From: Panax quinquefolius
Taxonomy: Eukaryota; Streptophyta; Magnoliopsida; Apiales; Araliaceae
Direction of reading: 5' to 3'
Length of the DNA stretch: 64,000 nt
NCBI GenBank assembly: GCA_020205615.1
Contig: CM035168.1
Coordinates: 131,861,798-131,925,797, forward strand
Within the stretch, counting starts at the first letter, position 1; the number at the start of each line of letters is the position of its first letter. The notes under the pieces are model-generated. The model did not search any database and was not told where the DNA came from. It saw nothing but the letters and a program-made list of their open reading frames with translations. The translations under genes were made by a program, and so were the position numbers. Below are positions 10,199 through 23,560 of the stretch, piece by piece.

Positions 10199-11762
10199 CT
10201 GTCGAATATGTGGTGGGAAGATGTTGGCCAAGACAATTGACAAACGCTTGGATGACCTCCTCCCGCATTACACCCCATGAGGTCATCAATCTGGGCATTG
10301 TAGGATCTATAGAGCCGTGGGCAACCTCCCGAGTTGGTAGATCCATTTCGCGTGATGGTGCGCTTGTTGCCGCGACAACATCGCCGCCATGCACCCCTCA
10401 TGATCCATAGGAAGAAGTCGTCGGATAATGAAGGGCCGACACCTGATCCACTCGCACCACTACCTCCAGTGGGTGGGCGCCATCGAGATCTCACAGCAGG
10501 GACTAGGGTGTAAGCTAGGACATGGGGAATGCCCACAACTCTACCCTTCTTCGGCCCCCCCAGCAGCTGCAATTTAGTCCTCTATCTCCATTAAATGCCA
10601 TGCGTGGACTCGCTTCTCTTTGAGTGTCATCTCTCTGGATGCTCCGGGCCATTGCAAGATCCTCGAACTGTCGCTAAAAAAAACACATTAGTAGATGATA
10701 CGCAAAGAATAAAATGAAATAATACAAAAGAATATCCAAATTTTACATACATACTAAATAAGATAATTACATAACTTACAGCAATGTGTTCTGCCTCAGG
10801 TGAAATATAACCACCATCACCTTTCTTTTGGTGGGCGTGCCACCAAAACTCCAAACGGGAGGGTGCATGCTTTAAACTCACCTCGAGTCTCTCCCGGTAT
10901 AGGTCGTACGACTGAGACCCAGTGTAGTGTGGGAGACGACTCTACTGTCGGGCAGCTGAACGTTGTGTCGACATCTTCTTAAAGGTCTCGCCATCCCAAA
11001 TGCTGCACATCTGGTCCCACACTGCAGCAGATATGAAATCTGGCCGAACATCCTTTAGTGTCTGTCCATCAGCCATCTTCGGCTGGGACTTCTTCTTCTA
11101 GTCGTAGACCCACTTGTGCTAATTCATCTCTAGGTATCTGTGCAGAACAGTCATGCCATGGGCTTCCTGCCCGTCCTCAAAATGATAATATCTCTACATA
11201 TTAGCAATATTAAGAAGCTTAGTAGACAACATAAATCAAAGAGGTAACAGTATATTCAAATGGAATATAAAACTAGCATATGAATGATTGACATCCTACC
11301 CTAAACTCATCAATAATCACAATTTGCAGGTAATGCGATATCCATATCCGCCCACCTCATCCACTTGCCGAGAATCGGCCATTCGCGAACGATCCCAAGC
11401 AACGTGTTCTGGCGTGGCATCAAGGATACTACAATTGAAATTAATACATTGCAAATTACAAAAATATTAAATACTTATGTTATAGTAATACTATATAGGA
11501 TTATGAAATTAATTACTTATGAGTCCCAACACGACATATAAGCGGCTACTGGGGGATTCCCTAGTGAAGCCGTGTCTTTAGTCCCCGTGGAGGCCTGCGT
11601 CGATCACCTATGTAGTGAAATACATCAATATTTATATAAACGAATATAATGTCAATACTATATAAAATAAAAAATAATAAGATGTATCCCAATAAAATAT
11701 GTAATTATACCCGACGATCCGCCTCGATCATCACGCTGTAAAATCGCCACTTACGCCTTAAT
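10199..11762 (-). pseudogene. CACTA-1 TNPA-like gene (Transposase_24, Ptta/En/Spm family), body
   Basis: The minus strand reads through several exons of the plant Ptta/En/Spm protein family, the accessory DNA-binding partner of the CACTA transposase. From about 11085 down: ADGQTLKDVRPDF, AAVWDQMCSIWDG, then after one stop SRLPHYTGSQSYDLYRERL and EFWWHAHQKKGDGGYISPE (to 10781), ending at a GTAAGT donor (10774-10779). The next exon starts after a TTTTTTTAG acceptor with RQFEDLAMARS (about 10674). A 125-codon open stretch containing GGPKKGRVVG follows to the donor at 10198. Upstream, near 11720-11757, KWRFYSVMIEADRR precedes the LTR junction. At least one nonsense codon and some frameshifts are present, so it is a pseudogene. 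The GypA insertion separates it from its N-terminal part near 23485-23560. Confidence 0.72.
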
Positions 11763-13495
11763 CGTAAGACCCCAACTTATTATTAATGAAATTTAATTTT
11801 CTATTTATTATTTTGAAATAGTAAGGGTTGATTTGATTAATGTGGATAGTTAGGGGTAAGATACATAAATATTTCAAAATAAGCAAAGTGGTTATAAAAT
11901 ATTCATTGTTCATTCGGAGAATATTCGTTTGGTCGTGGAATATTCGTACTATCGGGAATATTCGCATTGACCAGCCAAATGACCATGTGTGGCCCCATAA
12001 CGAAAAGCGATTGGATGAAGAAAACGACAAATATAAGTTGTTTTTAAAGAACGGCGTAGTTGTTCATTAGTTATCTTGTTGGAATACCCGGTGGTTAAAA
12101 CACACTAATACGCGTTGTTGTCGAAGCAAATAATTATTACCAGATTGCACCAATTATTGATTCTTACGTGAAAAGGCACTACTCAATAATGGTTACGAGA
12201 ATTCTTCGCTGAAGATTTTATTGAGTTAATAATTGTTGCGTTGATATTTTTATATTCTTTGTTTTCAATAATTGTCATTATAAAGTATTTTTCTTTATCG
12301 AAGCAATAATTCATATTATCCGAATAATATTATTAGATAACATTATTGGCAATGTCTAGAAAGTTACTCTTCTAAGGAGAGGTTTGGTCACCTAATTCGC
12401 GCTGGCCAAAGAAGAAGAAATTCTTATTGGAAAGCCTCTTTCACAGGAAGCGCACGGTTTATCACAATATTGTGATTCTGTAATATTATTTGTGAATAAT
12501 TAATTATTGATTCATATGATGAGAAAAATATTAATTTTATGTGGATATAGATGGAGAAAATTTTTAATGTGACAATTGTTGAAAATTGAAATTTTATCTT
12601 TTTACGATAAAATAATTCATTTAAATATATTATTATATTTTAATAATATAATAATGGTGATATTTTTACAACGAATGTGGGATATATGAGTATACGAGGA
12701 GGAAGAGTATTTTTTGTTGCAATAAATGTTTAAAACATGTTAAACATGTCGGTGGACCCCATTTATTCGATCGAAATTTGATTATAACTTGTAAAATTGC
12801 CCGTTTGTGGATTTGGTCAATTTCTGTTTTGGAATTCGGAAAAACTTTCTTCTGCAAAGTTGTAGAGAATTGAATTTCCTATAAAAACTCATGAGATTCG
12901 AATTTTTGATAAAGGACTATTTATTATAAATTATTGAAGTTCAAGCTCAAATAATTGATTTTTGGAAGTTTTAAATATTTATATTCACAAAAACGTTTTT
13001 TTGTGTTTGGTGGGCATCTTTAACACATGTCATGTTGCTGAATTCAGATGCTTGATGCGTAGGAGGATGTAGAAAAAATTATAATATTAATTTATTAAAT
13101 TTTCTCGCTTTGGTGTTCTAAGCAATTTCACATTGAAGACTAACGATAATTTGTTGTATATTATCTTAGTCATAATATTCTTTATCGAAGCTAGTTGAGC
13201 TCACCCTTTTTCCTTTTTGTTCCATTTTTCTCGGGGAGGCGAGAATATAGCGAGTGACAGTCTGGGTATGGAATGAAGGTTTTAGAAAAGGATTGTTTAG
13301 TAGTCCTCACCATTTTGTAAAATAATGTATCAATAAATGTGATGAGGATTTATTTGAGTATAGATATTGTCTAGAAGATAATATTTGTATTCAAACTCAC
13401 GCTTTTCTTGTTGTAATAATAAAGTTGTAGTTATTTCATGCATCATGTATTGACAACTCGTAATAGGTGATGTATAACTATTTTGGGGGCGTCAC
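11763..13495 (+). repeat. GypA 5' LTR, internally deleted
   Basis: It matches the 3' LTR at both ends but is about 1.1 kb shorter. At 13105-13135 it passes directly from the GGTGTTCTAAG motif to GAAGACTAACG, skipping what lies at about 22030-23125 in the 3' LTR. The lost part contains the presumed TATA box (TATAAATAGGG) and a minisatellite, so this LTR has probably lost its promoter. Confidence 0.85.
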
Positions 13496-13805
13496 GGTTA
13501 GTATCGAGCTTAGGGATATGATCTCTGGCGGAGATCGGGGAATAGAAATAGGGGGAGAGGCGAGTAAATCCTTCGCTAGTGTGTCCTACCTAAGCTTATT
13601 TGTTAGTTGGTCAAGATATATGGATATTATGTGATATATTGATTTTCTTAATTAACCCTTGTTTTATGACAAGTATTTGAGAATGTCGACCGAGAATATT
13701 AACAATGGAAATGAGACCAAGTGGAGATGCTCTGTACTCACCAACGAGGGTAACGTGTAACATGGTGGCAATGTTCCTCCCCGTGAACAACACCATTGAA
13801 GCGAG

Positions 13806-14905
13806 ATGATGAGCGAGGGGATGTTTAGAAGTTTTTGCGATTCATGCAAAAATCGACGAGGAAACTCGTGTTCAAAATACGTGAGAAATGATAAGAATTC
13901 ACGGTTGTCACAAACAAGCAGATTCAAAGAGTTGGGACCACCGAATTTAAGGGAAAGCCAGATCCGATCATGGCGGAAACACGGGTCAAGCAAATTACCA
14001 AGATATTCGATGTCTTGGGATGCACGGAGAACGAAGGTTCCATTCGCCACCTTTATGTTCCATGGCGCAGCGATCATCGGTGGGAGTCGTGAAGCGTGCA
14101 TCCATCCGGCACTTTTCAAGCATATGTCTTGGGAGGCGTTTGAGAAGCTATTTAATGACAAATACTTTCCGAAAGTGTTCGTCGTATGAAGGAAGTGGAG
14201 TTCATCGATTGGAACAAAACAACATGACGGTGTCTCGAAGACGAGGCAAAGTTTGCGAGTTATCCGTGTTTGCACCTCATTTGGTATAGAATGAGAACGA
14301 TTATTGCGGGGATGTTTCTTAGAGGTTTGAAACCCTAAGATACGTCAAGATCTCATTTCTCATAAATTTTCTCTTTATTCAGGATGTTGTAAAGCGAGGC
14401 TCAATTATTAGGCGAGATAGATAAGATGCAGTGCCAACCGAGGACCACAACCGAGGATCGTACCGAGATAGCAATCAATGAATAATGATAACTCATGGAG
14501 AGAAAGAAACAGACGGACAAAATGGTTACCACTCTGGTGGTAATCATAGCCATAAAAATAAAGAAGAAGCGAGTCGGATGAGATTTTTAAAGAGGAGATT
14601 TAACAACGACCGTATGAAGGCAGCGGTCTTGGCAGAAGAATCGGTTCTAAGGGGAGAAACGACCACCGGTCATTATATGCTACAAATGCGGAAAGAGGGA
14701 CATATCACCAAATCAAGCACAACAGATTCAAGGTATGCTATAATTGTGGAAAGGAAGGACATATCGCCGAGATCAGACAAAGATGCGAAACCTAGTTCAA
14801 TGGGGACGGTGACTCAAAAGATCATCCCGAGAAAAGTCAAAGTCAACGATTTGGGAAGGCGTTTTGTTGGATCGGTCATAATGCGAGGAACCCAAACGAG
14901 GTGAT
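13806..14905 (+). pseudogene. GypA gag remnant
   Basis: The region between the primer-binding site and the protease is broken into short ORFs (13806-14189, 14020-14289, 14485-14904) in different frames. Two zinc-knuckle cores are visible near 14680-14710 and 14736-14771 (CYNCGKEGHIAE), each disturbed by small indels. Gag would form the virus-like particle and bind RNA. It is non-functional as it stands. Confidence 0.7.
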
Positions 14906-15049
14906 CACGAGTAAAGCTATTTATAAATTCTTGCGAAGTTTATACCTTACTTGATAACCGGCTTACCCATTCATTTATCTCTCCTGCTTGTGCTCAACGT
15001 TTAAACTTGACTCGAGGAGAAATTAGACTTTGACCTATCTGTGGAAACT

Positions 15050-18000
15050 CCGTTTAGAGAAACTTTCATCACATCCTTTGTTTATAAATCTTGTTTGATT
15101 CAAGTTGGCACCATTACCTTACCATTGACCTTATCTCTTTAAAGATACTTGCTTTTGATGTGATTTTAGGGATTGATTGGTTAACTACTCATCATGCCAA
15201 AATTGATTGTTTTCGTAAGGTTGTTAGTTTTCATATTCCTAACCAACTGTTATGCAATTCAAGCAACTAAACCATTAAAATCAATCACTATCATATCTAA
15301 TCATAAAGCTATTCGTTTATTGAAAAGCGGATGTCGCTTTCTTAGCCTATGTTATGGATTTGAATAAAGACACGTCAAATTTGAATAATATTCTGTTGTT
15401 ATTGACTTTCCCGATGTATTTCTAGAAGAACTTCCGGTCTACCCCGTAAGCGTGAAGTTGAATTCTTTATTGATCTTGAACACCGCATAAAGCCCATTTC
15501 TAAAACCCCATATCGAATGGCTCTATTGAACTTCCGGGGAGTTAAAGGTCCAACTCTGAGAATTGTTGGACATCGGTTTCATTCGCCCTAGTACATCTCG
15601 GGGGGGTCTCTCTGTTTTATTCAGTAAAAGAAGAAAGACGGGAGTATGCGACTTTGTATTGATTATCGGGAATTGAACCATGTCACCATCAAGAATAGGT
15701 ATCCTCTACCTCGTATTGATGACTTGTTTGACCCGATTTGCGAGGGCACAATTCTTTTCAAAAATCGATCTTCGCTCGGATATCATCGGTGAAGATTAGG
15801 CGAGGATATTCCAAAGAGCGCCTTCGAACTCGGTATGGGCATTATGAATTCTTAGTCGTGTCTTCGGATGACTAATGCTCTCTATGACTTTCATGGATAT
15901 GATGAACCGAGTATTCAAGGAATATTTGGATCAATTCGTTGTTGTCTTTATTGATGACATCCTCATATATTCCAAAAGCCGTGAAGATCATGAGCACCAT
16001 TTCGTTTGGTACTCCAAAGGCTTCGTGAAAACCAACTATATGCCAAATTGAAGAAATGCGAGTTACGGCTCGAGGAAGTAGCATTCCTTGGGCACGTGGT
16101 GTCGAAACATGGAGTATCTGTTGATCCGTGAAGATTGAAGCAATACAAAGTTGAGAAAGCCAAGTCGGTGGATCAAGACGTAGCTTTTGGGCTTTAATTT
16201 GGTTATTATCGGAGATTCGTGGAAGGATTTTCTTGAATCGCTACTCCATTAACTAAGCTAACTTTCGGAAGGATACAAAATTCGTTTGGAGCGAAGAATG
16301 CGAGAAAAGTTTCCAAGAGCTTAAGAGGAGACTTATTTTAAGACTGTTCTAACAATACCATCCGGTTCGGATGGATTTGTTATCTCAATGATGCTTCGTG
16401 CAAAGGGTTAGGATGTGTTCTCATGCAACGTGGGAAAGTCATAGCCATGCCTCGCGACAACTTAAAGAGTATGAGAGGAATTATCCTACTCATGATCTAG
16501 AGTTAGCGCAATCGTTCAGCGCTTAAAAATATGGAGGCACTATCTATATGGGGAGAAAGTGGAGATATATTCGCACCATAAAAGCCTTAAATATTTCTTC
16601 ACTCAAAAAGAACTCAACATGCGGCAATGACGTTGGCTCGAGCTATTGAAGACTACTACCACACTATTCAATACCATCCCGGTAAAGTTTAACGTGGTAA
16701 ATGGCGCATTGAGTAGAAGATCATACGCGGAACGAGTGCGATGATGTCAAGTATGATAGCGTACAGAGCCAACTTTAATAGAAAAAGTTAAGGTTGCTCA
16801 AGCCACCCAATCTTGAAATGATGCGTATGAAGAAGAAAGTACAAGAAGGAGCTATTTAGGGCGAGAATTGATGAAGAAGGAATACTTGAGTCCACTCTAG
16901 ACTTTGTGTTCCTAACGACTCGATTTGAAGTACAAGATTATGATGGAGGCACACAACACGCCATTTGCAATCCATCCTCGGAAGTACTAAAATGTATCGT
17001 GATCTTGACATACATTTTGGTGGAACAATATGAAGAGAGAGATTGCAAAGTTTATATCGATGTGTTTAACATGAACGTGTAAAAGCGGAGCATCTTGTAC
17101 CTAAGTGGTCATCAGAACCACTTGAGATTCCGGAATGGAAGTGGGAACACATTACTATGGATTTCGTTACGGGTCTTCCTACGGTTTCTCAAGGCATCAA
17201 TGCTATTTGGGTTATTGTTGATAGATTAACCAAGTCGCGCTTTTCTTGCGATCTGGAGACTTATTCCTTGAACGTCTTCTAGTAGATGACGTGAATGAGA
17301 TTGTAAGGTTGCATGGCATGCCTGTATCCATAGTTTCGGATCGTGACCCAAGATTCACTTCAAGATTTTGGGTTAGCTTGCAAAAAGCTATGGGCGCGGA
17401 TTTGCGATTTAGTTCGGTATACCATCCCCAAACCGGACGGACAATCGAGAGGACTATTCAAACTCTTGAAGATCTATTAAGACTCTGTGTCCTGAGACTT
17501 CAAGGGTAGTTGGGATAAGTATTTACCATTGGTGGAATTCTCCTACAACAATGATTATCGAAAGCAAGTATAGGTGTGGCTCCATTCGAAGCATTATATG
17601 GACGAAAATGTCATTCTCCAATATGTTGGGATGAGGTGGATGAAACAACATTGTTGGGACCCGAAGTTAAGACGTATGATCACCGAAAAGATCCAAATGA
17701 ATCGACAACGATACAAAGCGGCACAAGATCGACAAAAGAGTTATGCGGATCTTCATCGAAAGGACGTGGAATTTAATGTAAGGGGATCATGTATTGTTCA
17801 TGAGTTGCTCCATGGAAGGGAGTTACAAGATTTGGGAAGAGAGGAAAGCTCAATCCACGATTTATTGGTCCATTTCAAATTCTTGACCGAGTAGGAAATG
17901 TAGCCTATAGACTTGCGTTACCTCCGAGTATGTCTCGTGTTCATAATGTGTTTCACATATCATATTTCGTAAATATGTGAAAGACCCGAATCACGTTATA

Positions 18001-18230
18001 GAGTTAGAACCGGGACGAGATAGTAGAAGACTTAACGTATGAGGAGGTACTGTCAAGATTTTGGATAGGAAGGAGCATGTCCCTGCATGAAAGGTCATAC
18101 CACAAAGTTAAAGTTTTGTGGAGGAATCATGCTTATAGAGGAAATGACACAGGAATTGGAAAGCGGAAATGAAAGCGAGGTATCCTCACCTTTTCAAACA
18201 CAGTCGTACGACGTCAATTTCGAGGACGAA
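15050..18230 (+). pseudogene. GypA pol remnant (protease, RT, RNase H, integrase, chromodomain-like tail)
   Basis: Fragments appear in the Ty3/gypsy order. A protease tail (VILGIDWL) lies near 15160. Reverse transcriptase motifs follow: [21 protein letters not shown] near 15645-15710 and the active-site box [10 protein letters not shown] near 15943. RNase H shows GCVLMQ near 16410. Integrase shows WEHITMDFVTGLP near 17140, VSDRDPRFTSRFW near 17330 and YHPQTGRTIERT near 17420. The final part (about 18040-18200) resembles the Tekay/Del chromodomain region. Numerous frameshifts and stops break every domain. The longest open piece, 17246-17509, covers the integrase core. The element cannot move on its own. 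Confidence 0.82.
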
Positions 18231-18249
18231 ATTTCATAAGGAGGGAGGT

Positions 18250-21200
18250 TGTAAGACCCCAACTTATTATTAATGAAATTTAATTTTCTCTATTTATTAT
18301 TTTGAAATAGTAAGGGTTGATTTGATTAATGTGGATAGTTAGGGGTAAGATCACGCAAATATTTCAAAATAAGCAAATGGTTATAAAATATTCATTGTTG
18401 TCGGAGAATATTCGTTTGGTCGTGGAATATTAAATGCTTATCGGGAATATTAAATGCGACGGCCTTGACCATGTGTGGGCCCCATAACGGAAAGCGATTG
18501 GATGAAGAAAGCGACAAATATAAGTTGTTTTTAAATAACGGCGTAGTTGTTGCCAATTATCATTGTTGGAATACCCGGTGGTTAAAACACACTAATACGG
18601 CGTTGTTGAAAGCGATTACTACCAGTATTGCACCAATTATTGATTCTTACGTGAAGGCACTTTACTCAATAATGGTTCTGAATTACCGCTCAAAGATTTT
18701 ATTGAGTTAATAATTCACTGCGTTGATATTTTATATTCTTTGTTGTTTCAATAATTGTCATTCTGCGTATTTTTCTTTATCGAAGCAATAATTCATATTA
18801 TCCGAATAATATTATTAGATAACATTATTGGCAATGTCTAGAAAGTTCATACAGGAGAGGTTTGGTCACCTAATTGCCTTGGGCCAAGAAGAAGAAATTC
18901 TTATTGAAAAGTCGTGAGACCCAGATTTTATCAATAAAGATTTAAATTTAGTCGAAAAATAATTTTTAATATTATAGTGTGAATTTGAGATAATATTATA
19001 GTTGTGGGTAGTATTTATAAATTTTGCAAAGTATGCAAGTGGTTATATTATATTCGATTGGTCTGGGGAATATTCGGTTTAGTTAGGGAATATTAAAGAC
19101 AACTACTCAATCATTGGTGGACCCCTATAATGTAATTTATTATCGGATTGAGAAAACGACAAAAATATTTTATTGAAATAACAGCGGAAGTTTTACTGAG
19201 TAGTTCTTGTTGAACTACTCGGTAGTAAAAGTACAAGAATACACGTGTGGTTGCATAAGAAAGCACTACCGGTATTGATTATTAATGCTTATGTGAGAAG
19301 TCACTCGGTTTGATTCCATTATGTCGATTAATAATATGAATTATTATAGCGATAATGACGTTTTGTTTTATTCAGTATTATTAACGTAATAAAAGCGAAA
19401 CATCTTTATATAAAATATAATACTTTATTAAAGTTATTCTATAAATAGAATATATTATATTTTATTATGCATAGTGTTGCATAGTGTTTTGCGTAGTGTT
19501 TTGCATAGTATTGCATAGTATTTGCATAGTAAAATGTTTTATATAAATAGAATATATTATATTTTATTTAAAAGATTTTTCTTTAAATATGGACCAAGTC
19601 GATTAAAGTAAATCAACTGGACCGTTCATGGATTAATTCTTATGCATTCCATTTTCCTATAAATAGAAGCTCATTCCTTCATTATTTTCTTATTTAATTC
19701 ATTGAAACTCTAGAGAGAAATTATAGAGAAGTTTATAGAGAAAATTATAGAAAGAAGAAGTAGTATTCTCGCTACTTCACTACTTATATTCAGGTTCTTT
19801 TTACGGTAAGGGTGTTATTCTTTCTTGAAGAGAACTTCATTATTCCATTCACTATTATTACATTGGAATAACTTTGTAAAAGTGGCATACCCTATACATA
19901 ACTTTGATATCTGTGCATACCCTATACTTGGTGAAATCCTTATGTTATTCCATTGCTTATTATTTTGTTGGAATAACTTTGATACATGGTTTACCCTATA
20001 CTTGGTGACATTCTTCTATTATTCTCGGTTGGAACATCACGTCTCGTGTGTTTTTACAGGACACTGGTTCTGCTTTTTATTATTACATTGGAACATCCAC
20101 ATGCTGTGTTTTTACAGGACTGGTTAAAATCTTTATCATTCTACGTTGGAATATCCTATCTCGTGTGTTTTACACGGATCCGGTTCTATCTTTATTATTA
20201 CATTGGAACATCCCGCGATTGTGAATTTCACGACACGGTTCCGTTATTATTATTCATTGGAATAACCTGCATCTATGCAAGTACCGCATGCATGGTGATT
20301 TCTTTTGTTATTCCATTCTTTATTATACCCAAATTGGTTAAAACTTTGACTTTATACTCCATGAAATTAGTAGAATATCCTTGATATTTGCGTTTCATCC
20401 AAAGATCTTTTCATGGAAATATTCTTCCGATCATTCTTGAATTTTACTCTCGTAAACAAAGATTATCATGTTGACAATTTGGACGTTAATAATTCATGGA
20501 TTAAATAATTCTTGAACTTGTTTTATTGAATTATTATGTCATTGTCATCATCCTCATGTTATATTATGTTATCTTTGGCTTACGTGCGTAGATGAACTAA
20601 GTATGATTATGACCGAGGATCATTCTAATTATAATCATGACTTGATATAAATGATGTGACAAAAGTCCTCAAATTCAGAATGCAAATTGATGGATAGTTT
20701 TTGGTATGATTATGACGGGGGTGATTCGGTATAGTCATGACCATTGATAATTTGATAAAAATCTTGACCAGTGGTATGCAGGGATGATTAGATGTGGTGG
20801 TTTATTATTGTCGAGTCTCAAATGATAAAAATTGATGAAAACCTTTTAAAACCTAAAAGATAGTAGACTTTATTCTCTACTTGACTCTTTTAATGGATTG
20901 CTTATTCACCGCAGATTAAACCGGTTGTCTATTGTATTTTATCGCTTAACACTTTGTTGAAGGCTAATGATAATTTATTCGCATTATCTTAGTCATAATA
21001 TTTCTTCTTGGGCTAGTTGAGCTCACCCTTTCTTTTCTTTGTTCTCTCGTGAAATGAGAACATAATTTTGATTTAGTCGGGGAACGTAAGTAATGGTCCA
21101 GAGGATAGCATTAGTAGTCCTCACTATTACGTGAAATAGTGTGATAATAGTTGTAATGAGAACTCCTTTTGAGTTTGTATAATATCTAGTAGACAAAATT

Positions 21201-23484
21201 TGTATTCAAACTCACGTTTTATGTCGTATTGTATACTACAGTTATATTAGTAAGTTGTATTTGAATTTATGTACCATGTAAGTGGCGACCCAAGATGGGT
21301 GACGTATACCTAATTTTTGGGGCGCCACAAAAGCCCCTCTTTCTTGGGAGGCGCTTGGTTGTCAATATTGTGATTTCGTAATATTATTTGTGAATAATTA
21401 ATTATTGATTCATATGATGAGAAAAATATTGATTTTATATGGATATAGATGGAGAAAATTTTATTGTGACAATTGTTGAAAATTGAAATTTTATCTTTTT
21501 ACGATAAAATAATTCATTTAAATATATTATTATATTTTAATAATATAATAATGGTGATATTTTTACAACGAATGTGGGATATATGAGTATCTGAGGAGGA
21601 AAGAGTATTTTGTTGCAATAAATGTTTAAAACATGTTAAACATGTCATTGGACCCTATTTATCGATGAAATTTGATTATAATTTTGTAAAATCGCCCGTT
21701 TGTGGATTTCGGTCAATTTCTATTTGGAATTTGGAAAAACTTTCTTCTGCAAAGTTGTGGAGAATTGAATTTCCTATAAAAACTCGCGAGATTCCAATTT
21801 TCTGATAAAAGGGCTATTTATTATGAATTATTGAAGTTCTGAAGCTCCGAAATAATTAATTTTTGGAAGTTTAATTATTTTTATTATGAAAAACGTTTTT
21901 GTCATTAAAGGTGGGTCTTGTATGTGATGTAAATGCTGAATTCAGATCCTTAAAAGTGGGCGTAGGAATTTGTAATATTAATATTAATATTTTATTAAAT
22001 TTTACGCTTTTGGTGTTCTAAGATTTTCCTATAAATAGGGTCTTAGGTTAGAATTGAAAATCACACCGTAGAACTCAAGTTTTTTCTCTCTATATTATCG
22101 AAAGCGTATTCTTGTGAGTATTTTGAGTATACTTTGAGTATTGCTATACGGTGCAAGTCCAAGTCATAGCCTATATCCTGTTTCAAATTTAGAAATCTCG
22201 ATCTTTCGAGGTAAGGAATATTATTTTTTAAGTAATAATATTATTTCTTCAATATCATTATCTTTGAAATGTTGATCTGAAGTTTTTATCAAATTTGGAA
22301 TTTTTTCATATCGGGGTTCTTATTCATGGGTTATTATTATTCAGAGTTCTTATTCACGAAGTTCTTATTCATGAGTTCTTATTCACGAGTTCTTATTCAT
22401 GAGTTACTTATTCACGAGTTACTATTCACGAGTACTATTCATGAAGCGTGAAGATGTTTTTGTGGAATTTCTATCTTTTGGTGTCTGAGATTACTATTCA
22501 CGATATCTGAAGACTATTCAATAGAAAAATAAAATTTCTTCTTTTTTCGTCTAAAACATCTATTCGGATACTAATTTCGATTGTATCCATGTTTTGATCA
22601 TTCTTGAATTTTACACCACTATGATTATTTTGAGGTATTTTGGACGTGGATAAAACCAAGTACGAATCCTTAATCCTTAATCCTTGTCATTTTGTTTCTT
22701 TGGATTCGTTTCTTTAAAAAAAATATTTTCATCATCCTCGGTCTTAAATGATGATATTATGGAATATCTTTGGCTGTAGTGCAAAGATGAATGATTTCTT
22801 AAGAATATCTTTGGCTCAGTAGTGCAAAAGATGAATGATTGAAGAATATCTTTGGCCCAGTAGTAAAAAAGATGAGCAGTGTTTAAATGAACATGACCGG
22901 TGATGAATATCTTTGGCCCGTAGTGCAAAGATGAATATTTGATTCGAGATGTATATTGATTGATGTTCTGAGAGGATAAAAGATAGAGCGATGAACTTTT
23001 AAATTCATACATAGAAGATAGTAGTTTGCATTCTCTACTTAACTCTTCTAATGAATTATTATTTCATTGCGAATATTGATTTAAAATTTGTTGTCTATTT
23101 TATTCTATTAGATTTTTTTTCCTGTTGAAGACTAACGATAATTTGTTGTATATTATCTTAGTCATAATATTCTTTTCTTGAGCTAGTTGAGCTCACCCTT
23201 TTCCTTTTTGTTCTATTTTCTCGGGAGGCGAGAATATAAGCGAAATACTAGCTCTGGGTATGGAATGAAGGTTTTAGAAAGGATTGTTTAGTAGTCCTCA
23301 CCATTTTTGTAAAATAATGTATCAATAAATGTGATGAGGATTTATTTGAGTATAGATATTATGCAGAAGATAATATTTGTATTCAAACTCACGCTTTTCT
23401 TGTTGTAATAATAAAGTTGTAGTTGTTTACATACCATGTATTGACAACTCGAATAGGTGATGTATACTATTTTGGGGCGCCACA
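18250..23484 (+). repeat. GypA 3' LTR, interrupted by a GypB solo LTR
   Basis: It starts TGTAAGACCCCAAC at 18250, is interrupted at 18912 and resumes at 21330 with AAAGCCCCTC, matching the continuous sequence of the 5' LTR. It ends GGGGCGCCACA at 23484. Intact LTR length is about 2.8 kb. Internal features are a TATA box-like TATAAATAGGG near 22032 and two short minisatellites: a TTATTCACGAG motif (22320-22445), and four copies of a GAATATCTTTGGC...GCAAAGATGAAT unit (22760-22940). Confidence 0.88.
18912..21329 (+). mobile_element. GypB solo LTR nested in the GypA 3' LTR
   Basis: A 2.4-kb TGTGAGACC-type to GGGGCGCCACA unit with no internal domain attached. A second copy lies in reverse at 28020-30428. 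Flanks carry AAAAG on the left and AAAGC on the right, consistent with a short target duplication blurred by indels. Solo LTRs arise by recombination between the two LTRs of a full element. A loose internal repeat of TTATTCC/TTGGAATAAC units lies at 19840-20300. Confidence 0.85.
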
Positions 23485-23560
23485 CTTCCACTTCTCGTGA
23501 CGCCCACCACGATCACCATGTGGTGTGCGCGGCTATATGTATGATATATCTTGTCAAATC
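23485..23560 (-). pseudogene. N-terminal side of the CACTA-1 TNPA-like gene, beyond the GypA insertion
   Basis: Just outside the GypA 3' LTR the minus strand reads a short arginine/glycine/histidine-rich stretch (PHGDRGGRHEKW). By position it would continue into the KWRFYSV segment on the other side of GypA. It is too short for firm assignment. Confidence 0.3.

Larger units (their letters stand above)
11763..23484 (+). mobile_element. Ty3/gypsy LTR retrotransposon (chromovirus-like), GypA
   Basis: LTRs of the form TGTAAGACCCC...GGGGCGCCACA bound a decayed gag-pol region. The LTRs are 11763-13495 (5') and 18250-23484 (3', interrupted by a nested LTR at 18912-21329). A primer-binding site resembling the initiator methionine tRNA complement follows the 5' LTR near 13497-13512, and a polypurine tract (AAGGAGGGAGG) precedes the 3' LTR. 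The order gag, protease, reverse transcriptase, RNase H, integrase identifies Ty3/gypsy. A C-terminal stretch like KILDRKEHVL and KVLWRNH resembles the Tekay/Del chromovirus chromodomain. A clean 5-bp target duplication is not visible. It sits inside the TNPA-like gene of CACTA-1. Confidence 0.9.

Noticed and set aside
19825..20384. ORFs of 100 and 132 codons inside the GypB LTR
   Set aside because: They overlap in different frames, match the loosely repeated TTATTCCATTGG units, and are not open in the second GypB copy in the same form.
23485..23489. Target duplication for GypA
   Set aside because: TTAAT on the left and CTTCC on the right do not match; small indels at the left LTR end prevent a decision.
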